61,047 bases of DNA from a virus. The DNA lies in the IMG/VR virus record IMGVR_UViG_3300028198_000003, positions 1 through 61,047 of that record; one strand, 5' to 3'. Within the stretch, counting starts at the first letter, position 1. Each line of letters opens with the position of its first letter. The notes under the pieces were generated by a model that did not search any database, was not told the DNA's origin, and worked only from the letters and a program-made list of their open reading frames with translations. Below are positions 1-6,996 of the stretch, piece by piece. A program made the position numbers and the translations under genes.

Positions 1-30
1 GTTTTGCAACTTTAGGTTTTGCAACTTTAG
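1..30. repeat. 15-bp tandem repeats at left contig end
   Basis: Two exact copies of gttttgcaactttag. The right end (61009-61047) carries the same unit, then a C-to-T variant, then a 9-nt partial unit. The repeats encode KPKVA/KPKVT on the minus strand and are the probable reason the assembly was opened here. Confidence 0.85.
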
Positions 31-85
31 GCTTTTCATCTGGGTGTTTACAACTGTCGTCACATTTATGGAACTTTTTAGTCAT
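1..85 (-). CDS. KPKV-repeat protein, N-terminal part (cut by window edge)
   Basis: This reads MTKKFHKCDDSCKHPDE followed by KPKVA repeats and runs off the window at position 1. The ATG at 85-83 overlaps the portal stop codon (ATGACTAA arrangement); an upstream in-frame ATG at 94-92 is possible. The reading frame continues at the other window end (61047-60881), so this is one gene split by the contig break. The Cys/His cluster near the N-terminus resembles other microproteins of this genome. The basic Lys-Pro-Lys-Val repeats suggest a disordered, possibly nucleic-acid-binding linker; function unknown. Confidence 0.75.
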   Translation of the reverse strand, partial: MTKKFHKCDDSCKHPDEKPKVAKPKVAK

Positions 86-1943
86 TTTGTTCATCGTCCC
101 ATCTTTGTATATGACCAAACTCTTCGTTAACTATATCTCTTGCATTTCTTACTGTCATACCTGCATATTTTCTTAACTCTTCAACGGTCTTTGTCTTTTT
201 CCAACCAAAGTCCATTGCTGTTTGCAATGTTTTCTTTACTACGTCAAAGTTAGTTGGTGTTATACCATTAGGGAAATTCTTTTGTGACATTGATGTTCCA
301 CTACCAGATGAAGGGTGTCCTTGTGCAACTCCTCCCATGTCAGAAGGTCTACTTTCAACATGTTCGCCTTGTGCGTTTTGTCTTCCCTCTTCAGGTGCAG
401 CAGTTGACCTGCCTCTACCGTTTTTAAGTTCCTCGTTTTCATATTCCTGAACCTCTTTAGATATATTGTATTCTCCAGTGTGGGTTCTTTCTATTTTGAA
501 TCCCATCTGTTGTAGTTTTGCCATGTTGTCAATCTCTACACCTTCTCTTTGTAGTTCTGAAAGTTTGTCGTTCTCTTCTCCTGCTACAAGTTTAAGATCC
601 CAATCGTCAACTCCCATGACTTCTGCAAATTTCTTAAAGAATGATTTGTATAAAATATCCTGTCCCCATTTAACTGCTCTGTTTGTAATTGTAACTTGTA
701 ATCCTTCTTGTGACCAACCACCTACCATCTCTCCGTAGTATAATGGAAGTACACCATATACTGCACCAATGATTTGTCTTAACTCTTTTCTTACTTCAAT
801 GAATTGTAACTCTTGTAATGAACCAGTAAAGTCTATCCAGTTAGCCATGTTCTTTCCACCTTTGTCAGATTCAACCATAAGTGGGTGTATCATGTATGGA
901 TCTTCAGTTGCTTTTTGTTCTAATGCGTCCCATGATTTTCTGAATGTCTCGTAGTTTCTTGATGCAACAACAAGTAATCCTCGTGGTGGTCGCATTTTAT
1001 CAAAGTATTTTCTGACATATTCGTCCATGTGTGACAATGACATTGCCTTACTCCATATAGCGAATATAGGAGATAGACCATAAATTAAACTTGGTTTGTA
1101 TTTACCTGCTTTCCAAATAACTTCACCTTCACCGTAAATTACTCTCTTTGGGTGTGGAATACCTATAGAATATACAGAGTTTACTTCAATTATTGCCTTT
1201 AGGCATTTAGCGTTACATATATCACATCTGTCAGTGTATTGTCTCTTATCTCTGTGTTCAAATCTAGGACATACCCAAATCTTTTGTCTCTTATCATCAT
1301 AACCTATTCTACCATCAGAGTCAGCAATCATTGCAACTTGTGGTGGATCAATTCTTAAAAGTTCTTTAATTTCAGTTTTCAATGGATCTATTTCTCCTGA
1401 TATATCATCAATAAAATAATTCTTCAACAATAACATGTAAGCGTTATCTGCAATCTCCAAATCCCTTTCCAACTGTCTTGAAAGGTCTTCCATGTTTTGC
1501 ATGTTTCCATTTACAGGCTTGCTCATAATGTCTTCAAGAATCTTTCTGTGTTCTGGTACAGGTCTTCTCATATCATAACTTCCACATGAATCACACTGTA
1601 CTTTTTTCATATCTATTTTGTCTTCACTTTCATCGTGAATGTTTGGTGCATATTGGAATGTCTTTGCACAGTTTTCACATTTGTATTTGAATCTCTCTAC
1701 TATCTCAAAACCGTTCTTAAACATCTCACGGTTAAGTGTCTCAATAGGAATTCTAATAGCATCAATGTTATCTGCCAACTCATAGATCATAATGAGTGGG
1801 AATGGGAAAATTGGTAGTTTGGCACCTGTATCGGTACTCATATAAGGTTGTGCTATACTAGGTCTAGTCGTAGCATCAGTGTATCCTTTGTTTACTGGGG
1901 TTAGTGCTTTTCTTAATCCACTAAGAGAATCTCTAATACCCAT
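78..1943 (-). CDS. portal protein with inserted zinc-binding modules
   Basis: This 621-residue protein has the layout of a caudovirus portal, the dodecameric ring at the capsid vertex through which DNA is packaged. A conserved helical core precedes the motif GVLPLYYGEM near residue 400, followed by the stem/crown region and a disordered Gly/Ser/Gln-rich C-terminus. Unusually, two Cys clusters interrupt the fold: C89/C92/C117/C120, and C225/H230/C240/C243/C247, both good zinc sites. It is the first large gene of the virion operon, and the small KPKV-repeat gene overlaps its stop. The distant terminase leaves the portal without its usual neighbour. The portal call is from overall pattern rather than one diagnostic motif. 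Confidence 0.8.
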   Translation of the reverse strand: MGIRDSLSGLRKALTPVNKGYTDATTRPSIAQPYMSTDTGAKLPIFPFPLIMIYELADNIDAIRIPIETLNREMFKNGFEIVERFKYKCENCAKTFQYAPNIHDESEDKIDMKKVQCDSCGSYDMRRPVPEHRKILEDIMSKPVNGNMQNMEDLSRQLERDLEIADNAYMLLLKNYFIDDISGEIDPLKTEIKELLRIDPPQVAMIADSDGRIGYDDKRQKIWVCPRFEHRDKRQYTDRCDICNAKCLKAIIEVNSVYSIGIPHPKRVIYGEGEVIWKAGKYKPSLIYGLSPIFAIWSKAMSLSHMDEYVRKYFDKMRPPRGLLVVASRNYETFRKSWDALEQKATEDPYMIHPLMVESDKGGKNMANWIDFTGSLQELQFIEVRKELRQIIGAVYGVLPLYYGEMVGGWSQEGLQVTITNRAVKWGQDILYKSFFKKFAEVMGVDDWDLKLVAGEENDKLSELQREGVEIDNMAKLQQMGFKIERTHTGEYNISKEVQEYENEELKNGRGRSTAAPEEGRQNAQGEHVESRPSDMGGVAQGHPSSGSGTSMSQKNFPNGITPTNFDVVKKTLQTAMDFGWKKTKTVEELRKYAGMTVRNARDIVNEEFGHIQRWDDEQND

Positions 1944-2008
1944 GATATATCAGTAATTTGTTAGTTAATAAACTTTGTCTAATATTGTTAAAATTATGTC
2001 AGATTGTG

Positions 2009-2119
2009 TTATAGACTATGTTCAGGACATTTTGGGTGTTTACCAATTTCAGGGGTACACAAGCATTTTTTAACAGGTTTTTTTACCTCTTTTGGCTCAT
2101 TAAAGGACTTTTCTTCCAT
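2009..2119 (-). CDS. Cys/His microprotein upstream of portal
   Basis: A 36-residue reading frame beginning MEEKSF and ending CLCTPEIGKHPKCPEHSL. The C-x-C ... H-x-x-C-P-x-H spacing recurs in the microproteins at 30116-30325 and in the KPKV-repeat protein, which suggests a small family of metal-binding peptides. An earlier in-frame start exists upstream, but that extension would run into the divergent plus-strand gene. Function unknown. Confidence 0.5.
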   Translation of the reverse strand: MEEKSFNEPKEVKKPVKKCLCTPEIGKHPKCPEHSL

Positions 2120-2126
2120 TATAACA

Positions 2127-2135
2127 CTTATATTA
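2127..2135 (+). promoter_or_regulatory. TATA box of the early plus-strand region
   Basis: CTTATATTA lies 29 nt before the ATG at 2156, the same box and spacing as at 16281-16289 before the ATG at 16310. Confidence 0.65.
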
Positions 2136-2155
2136 CGACAAATATATAGTTTATT

Positions 2156-2353
2156 ATGCATCATTGTAAAGGAGTATGTCAGAGATATAGAGCACCACAT
2201 GGTAATAGAATGTATATACATGGTGGTAAGAGATGTACATTATGTGCATTGTTTGTAAAATGGGAAGGAATACACTGTCCTTGCTGTGGAACCAAATTAC
2301 GTGTCAAAATTCGTTCTAGGGCTATACCAATGTGTACATACAAAAGAATTTAA
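2156..2353 (+). CDS. zinc-ribbon microprotein, KWEG-CPCCG family (copy 1)
   Basis: A 65-residue protein with two Cys pairs at the N-terminal half (CKGVC, CTLC), the block FVKWEGIHCPCCGTKL, and a basic C-terminus. It is paralogous to the proteins at 3059-3277 and 5276-5491: all share C-K-x-x-C, C-x-x-C and CPCC in the same order. Eight cysteines would bind two zinc ions. Such short zinc ribbons usually contact nucleic acid or protein; the role here is unknown. The ATG is placed by a TATA box 29 nt upstream. Confidence 0.75.
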   Translation: MHHCKGVCQRYRAPHGNRMYIHGGKRCTLCALFVKWEGIHCPCCGTKLRVKIRSRAIPMCTYKRI

Positions 2354-2375
2354 ACTACCTATTTAAAGAGATTAT

Positions 2376-2555
2376 ATGGTTGACTTTACTGTAACCGACT
2401 ATAAAACCCTATTAGTATGGTTTGAGTTGGCATTTGCTAAACTACCTAAATCATCAATATCTACTGATGATAAGAAAACATTTTGGAAACTTACATTTTT
2501 ATCCGAAGACGCTGTCAAAGAAGCAAGAGAAAAAGAAGAAGAAGATGAGAGTTAA
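2376..2555 (+). CDS. 59-residue hypothetical protein
   Basis: Begins MVDFTVTDYKTLLVWFELAF and ends in a highly charged Lys/Glu/Asp tail. It follows the zinc-ribbon gene closely on the same strand. The hydrophobic/aromatic first half and acidic tail suggest a small helical protein; no family recognised. Confidence 0.55.
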   Translation: MVDFTVTDYKTLLVWFELAFAKLPKSSISTDDKKTFWKLTFLSEDAVKEAREKEEEDES

Positions 2556-2589
2556 ACCTATAAATAAGGTAGTGTATTAATATAATTGG

Positions 2590-2681
2590 TTGTCAGGGAT
2601 TACCCACCGTTAAGTCGGGAATAATAAGGTAGCCCTCTTAAACCACCTAATAATAACTCGATAAGGGAACGGTTGTTATTA
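2590..2681 (+). ncRNA. candidate structured RNA A
   Basis: This lies in a 263-nt stretch without a gene. A TATA-like CTATAAATA at 2559-2567 would place a transcript start near 2590. From there AGGG-AT-TACC (2595-2604) pairs with GGTA-G-CCCT (2628-2636), enclosing a small CCG/CGG hairpin. A second stem pairs TAATAAC (2651-2657) with GTTATTA (2675-2681). A further hairpin, CTATC/GATAG, sits at 2736-2750. The 10-mer CAGGGATTAC recurs in the structured locus near 16127. Evidence is structural only. Confidence 0.4.
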
Positions 2682-2818
2682 GTGTTTACTTTATATAGTA
2701 GTGTCATGTATATATGTTACTAGGTAACTAGCGTTCTATCAGGTCGATAGTGGACAAACACGTAAGATTTGTCCCGACCTATAATAAGATTAATATAGGG
2801 TGTGTTCATAACATAATT

Positions 2819-3016
2819 ATGAATATACCTTTATTCTTTATAGGTTTGTTTTTAACTTTTACATTATTCCTAACTCCAGTAGGATTGATATTATTGTATG
2901 TATCTTTCAAACTTAACAATAAGACAGAAACAGTTGAAAGAAGATGCAAATACAAAGATGAAAATGGATATGAAATGAATACATACGATGAAGAACTGTT
3001 AGAAAATTTGCGTTAG
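2819..3016 (+). CDS. small membrane protein
   Basis: A 65-residue protein with one long hydrophobic span (about residues 3-32, rich in Phe and Leu, with a central Pro-Val-Gly), then a charged tail. This predicts an inner-membrane anchor or hairpin with a cytoplasmic tail. The start at 2819 is preferred over an upstream GTG because TTAATATAG lies exactly 29 nt before it. Function unknown; a small lysis or membrane-remodelling protein is conceivable. Confidence 0.65.
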   Translation: MNIPLFFIGLFLTFTLFLTPVGLILLYVSFKLNNKTETVERRCKYKDENGYEMNTYDEELLENLR

Positions 3017-3058
3017 ATATGCAAACATTTAATTAAGGCTAACATAGTATAACTACTT

Positions 3059-3277
3059 ATGAAAGGCTGCAAAGGATTATGTGACAGAATACCTGATAAT
3101 AGACCATTTGGAAACGCATACAAAACACATGTATTATGTAGACGTTGCGACAAATGGATAGAGAAAATTTACTTAGTTAATGAAAACTGTCCTTGCTGTA
3201 AACGTAGACCAAAAACAGTTTCAAGAAAAAATAAGAGAGAGACAGCAGTTAGATATGACATTCCAATACATGTTTAA
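3059..3277 (+). CDS. zinc-ribbon microprotein, CPCC family (copy 2)
   Basis: A 72-residue paralogue of the 2156 and 5276 proteins: CKGLC near the start, CRRC in the middle, and NCPCCKRRPK before a basic tail. It lacks the KWEG block but keeps W-I-E-K at the same place. It has its own weak TATA-like TTTAATTAA about 30 nt upstream. Probably a metal-stabilised nucleic-acid- or protein-binding protein. Confidence 0.7.
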   Translation: MKGCKGLCDRIPDNRPFGNAYKTHVLCRRCDKWIEKIYLVNENCPCCKRRPKTVSRKNKRETAVRYDIPIHV

Positions 3278-3317
3278 TTCGATACGTTTATATTAGATAT
3301 ATATATCATACTATGTA

Positions 3318-4109
3318 ATGATAGGAATGACAACAATAGCACCAATAGTAGTTATGCTAGTTATCTTTGTAACTCTAATTGGATTTGCTTATGCAGAAAC
3401 ACCAGATCGTGTTACGGTTGACACTTTTCCTTTTGAAATCACAATGATGGAAGAGGGGGAACTTACAATAATTAACACTGGCAGTGTAACACACACGTTT
3501 AATCTAAGTGGTGGATTTTCTCATACAGTTGAAGCTGGAGAAGGATTGGTATTTAATTTACCTGATTACATGACAGCAGATAACACTGACGGTTGGTATC
3601 TATTTGACGAGGCTACGGGGGGATATAACATTATTCATACCGAAGCAGTCTATGTAGCACCACCACAACCAGTGTATGTCGCACCAGTGTACGTTGAACC
3701 GACACCAGAGCCAGTAGTAGCGAAGCCTTTAGAGGTGGTAACTACAAGCACTGGTATCAACAATGTCGCAACATACGACGGGGACGTTGACGCAAAGGCT
3801 TTACAAATAGCACTTGCAGATGTTACGGCAAACTTTAACAAGTCAGTTGAGAAGATAGCAGAGCAAAGAACGGAAATTGAGTTGCTTAACGCAAACGTAA
3901 CTTTGTTGCAAGTACAACAACAAGTCGTAACAGTTGACACAACAGAACTGGACAACAAAGTGTTGGCACTACAGGCAAACAATACGAGCCTAGCAAATGA
4001 AATAACCACCATCACAAACGACAGAGATGAGTGGAAGGCATTGGCAGAGAACTGGTATGGCGTTGCAATGGCACAACTAAAAGTCATGGTTAATATCTTA
4101 GGATTATAA
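3318..4109 (+). CDS. secreted cupredoxin-like protein with coiled coil
   Basis: A 263-residue exported protein. Residues 1-26 form a signal peptide or anchor ending AYA-E. Residues about 30-112 look like a cupredoxin/plastocyanin-type beta sandwich (NTGSVTHTFNLSGG, then VEAGEGLVFNLPD). The canonical Cys-x(n)-His-x(n)-Met copper loop is absent, so copper binding is doubtful. A Pro/Val-rich linker (VAPPQPVYVAPVYVEPTPEP) leads to a C-terminal coiled coil (about 165-245). A TATA-like TTTATATTA is at 3287-3295. The layout suggests a surface-displayed protein tethered by a helical stalk. Host ammonia oxidisers have many cupredoxins, so host origin is plausible. Confidence 0.65.
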   Translation: MIGMTTIAPIVVMLVIFVTLIGFAYAETPDRVTVDTFPFEITMMEEGELTIINTGSVTHTFNLSGGFSHTVEAGEGLVFNLPDYMTADNTDGWYLFDEATGGYNIIHTEAVYVAPPQPVYVAPVYVEPTPEPVVAKPLEVVTTSTGINNVATYDGDVDAKALQIALADVTANFNKSVEKIAEQRTEIELLNANVTLLQVQQQVVTVDTTELDNKVLALQANNTSLANEITTITNDRDEWKALAENWYGVAMAQLKVMVNILGL

Positions 4110-4169
4110 CCTAACTTTCTTTTTATTTTTTCAGTTACGTTTATATAGATGGTTATTAGTGGTAATGTA

Positions 4170-4286
4170 TGGTAACAAAAGACATATCAGAACAATACTT
4201 TGATTTTTGTGATAGTGTATATGAGAACTGGAAACTAGCCAGTCAGTCATATTATATCTCATACATCAAACCATACGTCAAATAGA
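4170..4286 (+). CDS. 38-residue hypothetical protein
   Basis: MVTKDISEQYFDFCDSVY, then an aromatic-rich end with several Tyr residues. TTTATATAG at 4141-4149 is exactly 29 nt upstream of the ATG, and a hairpin/T-run terminator overlaps the stop, so this is a complete one-gene transcription unit despite its size. Function unknown. Confidence 0.7.
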
Positions 4287-4299
4287 CGTCTTTTTTTTT
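4275..4299 (+). terminator. hairpin plus T9 terminator
   Basis: ACGTC (4275-4279) pairs with GACGT (4285-4289), followed by nine T. The stop codon of the 4170 gene lies in the loop/stem region, an arrangement repeated at 15872 and 59352. Confidence 0.75.
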
Positions 4300-4309
4300 A
4301 TTAGATAGA

Positions 4310-4318
4310 TTTATATAA
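4310..4318 (+). promoter_or_regulatory. TATA box of the 4339 gene cluster
   Basis: TTTATATAA, 29 nt upstream of the ATG at 4339. It directly follows the preceding terminator, so it probably drives the overlapping run of small genes to 5491. Confidence 0.7.
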
Positions 4319-4338
4319 CGTTTGGGTGTAATAATAAC

Positions 4339-4563
4339 ATGATAGGATCAAAACAAATACAAATGATGATGTGTATTGCGTGTCAAAAATTAATCGCTGT
4401 ACATAGTAAACGTGACTTAGGACGCTGCCTATTTCGAGTGCAGGGAACTTTGATAGCCGAAGGCAAAAAACGAGTTGACGGGGACATTGAGAAATACAAA
4501 TCAAAATCCTTACCAGAATTGAATGAAGGCTTTGTAAAACAAGGCGAGGAGAAAATGCAATGA
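4339..4563 (+). CDS. 74-residue hypothetical protein
   Basis: First gene of an overlapping operon. The N-terminal half has one CIAC pair and basic residues; the C-terminal half is charged and probably helical. A TATA box 29 nt upstream fixes the start. The stop overlaps the next ATG (ATGA). No family recognised. Confidence 0.6.
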   Translation: MIGSKQIQMMMCIACQKLIAVHSKRDLGRCLFRVQGTLIAEGKKRVDGDIEKYKSKSLPELNEGFVKQGEEKMQ

Positions 4564-4772
4564 CTTGGGACTGTGACGAGTGCTATTCGCAAAAACAACT
4601 TTGCGAGGATTGCGAAAGCAAGGACTGTCCTTCATGCAAGAACATTAAAAATTTGCTTTTTAACACAAGCATTATAGCCTACGCATTAGATGATAATAAA
4701 AGTATAACGTGCAACAACGGACATACAATCTTCAAGCCTGAAGAGACTACCACGTTTGGAGTCATGCTGTGA
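4560..4772 (+). CDS. Cys-rich zinc protein
   Basis: A 70-residue protein opening MTWDCDECYSQKQLCEDCES, then CPSCKN: eight cysteines in C-x-x-C pairs within 35 residues, followed by a less ordered half containing one more Cys and a His. A two-zinc domain is likely. Translationally coupled to the previous gene by ATGA. Function unknown. Confidence 0.65.
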   Translation: MTWDCDECYSQKQLCEDCESKDCPSCKNIKNLLFNTSIIAYALDDNKSITCNNGHTIFKPEETTTFGVML

Positions 4773-4776
4773 GGGA

Positions 4777-4890
4777 ATGAAAATGACCAGAACAATAAGA
4801 AAACGTGATACCAAACACCCTACTAGGGACGGTAATCACAACCCTGTATGCAAAGATCCAGATAACTGTGAGGATTGTAAAAATGAATAA
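4777..4890 (+). CDS. 37-residue protein with C-terminal CxxC pairs
   Basis: MKMTRTIRKRDTKHPTRDGN, basic, ending in CKDPDNCEDCKNE. GAGGGA just upstream may serve as ribosome-binding site. Overlaps the next gene. A metal-binding microprotein of unknown role. Confidence 0.5.
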   Translation: MKMTRTIRKRDTKHPTRDGNHNPVCKDPDNCEDCKNE

Positions 4891-5005
4891 AGTAATGACT
4901 GGTACGCCAAGACTTCATCCTTACTGTTTGATATGTAAAGAGTCATACATGGACTTTTGTGTTCTACATCATCATATTAAGGGCAGTTGGGAGATGAGGG
5001 AATGA
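4883..5005 (+). CDS. 40-residue zinc-finger-like protein
   Basis: Contains CLICKESYMDFCVLHHHIKG, giving a C-x-x-C and C-x3-H-H arrangement that could bind one zinc as a small finger. It starts inside the end of the preceding gene and ends over the next ATG. Function unknown. Confidence 0.55.
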   Translation: MNKVMTGTPRLHPYCLICKESYMDFCVLHHHIKGSWEMRE

Positions 5006-5199
5006 AACTAACCAAAGACAGATTCACTACATGGGAAGACATAAACGATAATGACTATGAAAAAGAATATGACGATGAGTTAATGATCAAAGTTTATCCA
5101 AACGAATCAAGTGTAGAGATAGCAGATTATATCTTATCGTTACAAGAACAAGTAGACAAGTTAAAAGCGGAATTAGCAAAGCATGAGGGTAAAGCATGA
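5002..5199 (+). CDS. 65-residue acidic helical protein
   Basis: Starts MKLTKDRFTTWEDI after a GAGGGA ribosome-binding site and ends in a heptad-like segment (SLQEQVDKLKAELAKHEGKA), so a short coiled coil is likely. Coupled by overlap to both neighbours. Function unknown. Confidence 0.55.
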   Translation: MKLTKDRFTTWEDINDNDYEKEYDDELMIKVYPNESSVEIADYILSLQEQVDKLKAELAKHEGKA

Positions 5200-5276
5200 G
5201 GGAGTGTGTGTGGTGCGTGATAGAACTAAAGTACCAAATGCAACTACCCAACCATACATGTGACGGGAGAAAATAA
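5196..5276 (+). CDS. 26-residue Cys/His peptide
   Basis: MRECVWCVIELKYQMQ, then HTCDGRK. CxxC plus a distant H-x-C gives one possible zinc site. It overlaps the previous stop by ATGA and the next start by TAATG, which supports translation despite the tiny size. Confidence 0.45.
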   Translation: MRECVWCVIELKYQMQLPNHTCDGRK

Positions 5277-5491
5277 TGGCTTTAATTTGTAAAAACACAT
5301 GCCTAGAGCCTATATATGAACATAGGAAAACTGTAAGGCATATAGCAGAAACAGATTATAAAAAATGCAGCAAGTGCTGTGTATTTATAAAGTGGGAAGG
5401 TATATTTTGTCCTTGTTGTGGCGTACGCCTATCCAATAGAGCAAAGAATAACAAGGCTAGGCAGAGAAGGAATATAAAAATTGTCTTATAG
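5276..5491 (+). CDS. zinc-ribbon microprotein, KWEG-CPCCG family (copy 3)
   Basis: A 71-residue paralogue of the 2156 protein: CKNTC, CSKCC, FIKWEGIFCPCCGVRL, and a strongly basic tail. The identical order of Cys pairs and the near-identical KWEG-CPCCG core show recent duplication of the same domain. Probable nucleic-acid- or protein-binding zinc ribbon. Confidence 0.75.
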   Translation: MALICKNTCLEPIYEHRKTVRHIAETDYKKCSKCCVFIKWEGIFCPCCGVRLSNRAKNNKARQRRNIKIVL

Positions 5492-5574
5492 ACCTGAAGA
5501 AGAAAAAGACTTGGAGGAGGAAGACTATGACTGTTAAACGAAAGACTTTTATATATAAATGAATTAATCATATT

Positions 5575-5712
5575 ATGTATCAAGACAAAAAATTGAGACA
5601 AGATCATTTGGTTGAATTTAAGCGTGTATACGATAGGGTTTCTAAAGAGCCTAATCCTAACGAGTATAGACTTAAAAGGATACAGGAATGTATAAAAAGA
5701 TGTCAAGACTAA
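5575..5712 (+). CDS. 45-residue basic helical protein
   Basis: MYQDKKLRQDHLVEFKRVYD, then a Lys/Arg-rich helix ending ECIKRCQD. TTTATATAT at 5548-5556 is about 27 nt upstream, so a new transcript starts here. Function unknown. Confidence 0.55.
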   Translation: MYQDKKLRQDHLVEFKRVYDRVSKEPNPNEYRLKRIQECIKRCQD

Positions 5713-5846
5713 TTAAGTTCATGACTAGCCTGTTTCATAAACATAATGATAATATTACAGGCATGTGTCATAGTTGTTGGAAGAGTAATGTTACTATTGA
5801 GGATAGGAGATTGATATTATGTCATGGTTGCTGTCAGGCTTCTTAA
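5688..5846 (+). CDS. 52-residue zinc-knuckle protein
   Basis: A basic N-terminus (MYKKMSRLIKFMTSLF) leads to CHSCWKSN and CHGCCQAS, so two C-x-x-C/His knuckles about 17 residues apart can bind one zinc. It overlaps both neighbours in other frames. Unknown function. Confidence 0.5.
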   Translation: MYKKMSRLIKFMTSLFHKHNDNITGMCHSCWKSNVTIEDRRLILCHGCCQAS

Positions 5847-5995
5847 CTGGGCTCAAAAAATCCTTCTCAGGCAGGGATTTTCTTAGAGATATAAATCAAT
5901 GCGTAAAGTGTGGTAAGCCCTCCTTTTTTTCATCGTGCCTAAAATGTGAAGTTGATGATGCTTATAAAGGTTGGAATAAACAAAATGAACGATAA
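5819..5995 (+). CDS. 58-residue zinc-ribbon protein
   Basis: N-terminal hydrophobic/basic stretch MSWLLSGFLTGLKKS, then CVKCGKPSFFSSCLKCE, a compact C-x-x-C-x(8)-C-x-x-C zinc ribbon. It overlaps the upstream gene and the downstream membrane protein. Possibly membrane-associated. Function unknown. Confidence 0.55.
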   Translation: MSWLLSGFLTGLKKSFSGRDFLRDINQCVKCGKPSFFSSCLKCEVDDAYKGWNKQNER

Positions 5996-6203
5996 GGTAC
6001 AGCATTTTATAGTAGGCTTGTGCCTAAGTCTTACAGGCGTGTTTTTCTTCCCGTTAATAATAACAGGGTTTATATTTGGTATAGGCAAGGAACTCTACGA
6101 CTATGTTACTGGCAGAGGCGTAGCAGAATGGAAAGATATGTATGCCACTTTTTATGGTGCAGCCCTAGGCTCAGTAATAGTATGGATAGTATTGATACTA
6201 TGA
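5985..6203 (+). CDS. small membrane protein, YfiM/DUF2279-like
   Basis: A 72-residue protein, MNDKVQHFIVGLCLSLTG followed by two predicted membrane spans around the motif GKELYDYVTGRGVAEWKD and an ATFYGAALG segment. That D-K-x-x-H-F ... G-K-E-x-x-D ... D-x-x-A-x-x-x-G-A-x-x-G pattern matches YfiM-like (DUF2279) proteins seen in phages. Family members are small membrane or lipoproteins of unclear function. The ATG at 5985 is chosen over an upstream start because the family pattern begins there. Confidence 0.6.
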   Translation: MNDKVQHFIVGLCLSLTGVFFFPLIITGFIFGIGKELYDYVTGRGVAEWKDMYATFYGAALGSVIVWIVLIL

Positions 6204-6289
6204 CCAAATGTCCTCGTTGTAAAAAGGTTTATGACTCCCCTTGGCAAGAGTGTTATAAATGTATCGAAACAGTGTACCCCGAAACCTGA
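6200..6289 (+). CDS. 29-residue zinc ribbon
   Basis: MTKCPRCKKVYDSPWQECYK followed by CIETVYPET: a minimal C-x-x-C-x(11)-C-x-x-C zinc ribbon. It overlaps the preceding stop. Last gene before a long non-coding region. Confidence 0.55.
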   Translation: MTKCPRCKKVYDSPWQECYKCIETVYPET

Positions 6290-6384
6290 GCCTATTTGAG
6301 CCTAGTTGTATCCGTATTTTTTTCCGATTGAGTTGTAATTTTTTTCCGATTTCGTATATATAGGTTTCCTAAAATTCGTTTTTT

Positions 6385-6996
6385 TTCCATAGCCACTAGG
6401 CACGCTATTAACGTTCCTAAACAGTGTGGAAATGTTATATGTCTCGGACGCCTACTAATATTGTAGATTACTACGGCTTCACGCCTACGGGCGTCGGGCA
6501 GTAGTGATTAGCACACACGCCATACCAACTCGGTAGGCGTCTTATAGTTAGCATTGTATAGTGGACGCTCATTAGTAGGCTTACCTAGCCTGTACTAACT
6601 ACGTTCAAAGTTAATCTCAACAAAGATTATTGAGAGAGCACAGCAGTGTGTGAAGCCAATAGTCGAGAGTGTCAACTGAGAGCACCCATTGATAGTATTA
6701 ATGACCTAGAACGCTTAGTGTCGAGTGTGAGTGCCACTGCTCGTGGACGAGAGTGAATGAAGCGAGTAATTCAGAGAATAGACTGGACTCTGTTTATACA
6801 ACGTAGTGATACGACGAAACTGTTGAGAATCTGAACATTTATGACATTGTTCGGTAAATCAAAAATGGACTCCCTTAGTGGATAGAACATTCTCAACAAT
6901 CAAGACGCAAGCAAACTCGGTAGGAAAGGTTAGCAATAACTATAACTATCGAGGGCAAAATCTTTTACTAATACCCCTTTCGTGCCTGCTTTTTTT
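6385..6996 (+). ncRNA. candidate large structured RNA B
   Basis: An 859-nt stretch (6290-7148) without credible genes. TATATATA at 6355-6362 would start a transcript near 6385; T7 at 6990-6996, inside a GTGCC/GGCAC hairpin, could end it. A perfect 10-bp stem (6450-6459 with 6571-6580) encloses two arms. One is ACGCC-TACG-GGCGT (6481-6494) with a UACG tetraloop, stacked on 6467-6474/6501-6508. The other is 6517-6521/6536-6540 with inner stem TACC/GGTA. Another perfect 10-bp stem (6821-6830 with 6889-6898) encloses a CTGAACA/TGTTCGG hairpin. Smaller hairpins are at 6615-6635 and 6735-6755. T-rich TTTTTTTCCGATT repeats at 6317-6352 precede it. A DNA-level role such as an origin is not excluded. 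Confidence 0.5.
6808..6910 (+). repeat. split copy of the 31-nt element shared with 15914-15944
   Basis: ACGAAACTGTTGAG (6814-6827) and CAACAATCAAGACGCAA (6894-6910) flank a 66-nt stem-loop domain. Both halves match perfectly, joined without a gap, the reverse complement of 15914-15944. GATAC before the left half is shared as well. Confidence 0.8.

Noticed and set aside
3318-4109. Functional blue-copper protein
   Set aside because: The fold pattern is similar but the Cys-x(n)-His-x(n)-Met copper loop is absent.
5482-5538. 18-residue TTG-started peptide after the 5276 gene
   Set aside because: Too short, a rare start codon, and mostly Glu residues; no coupling stronger than chance.
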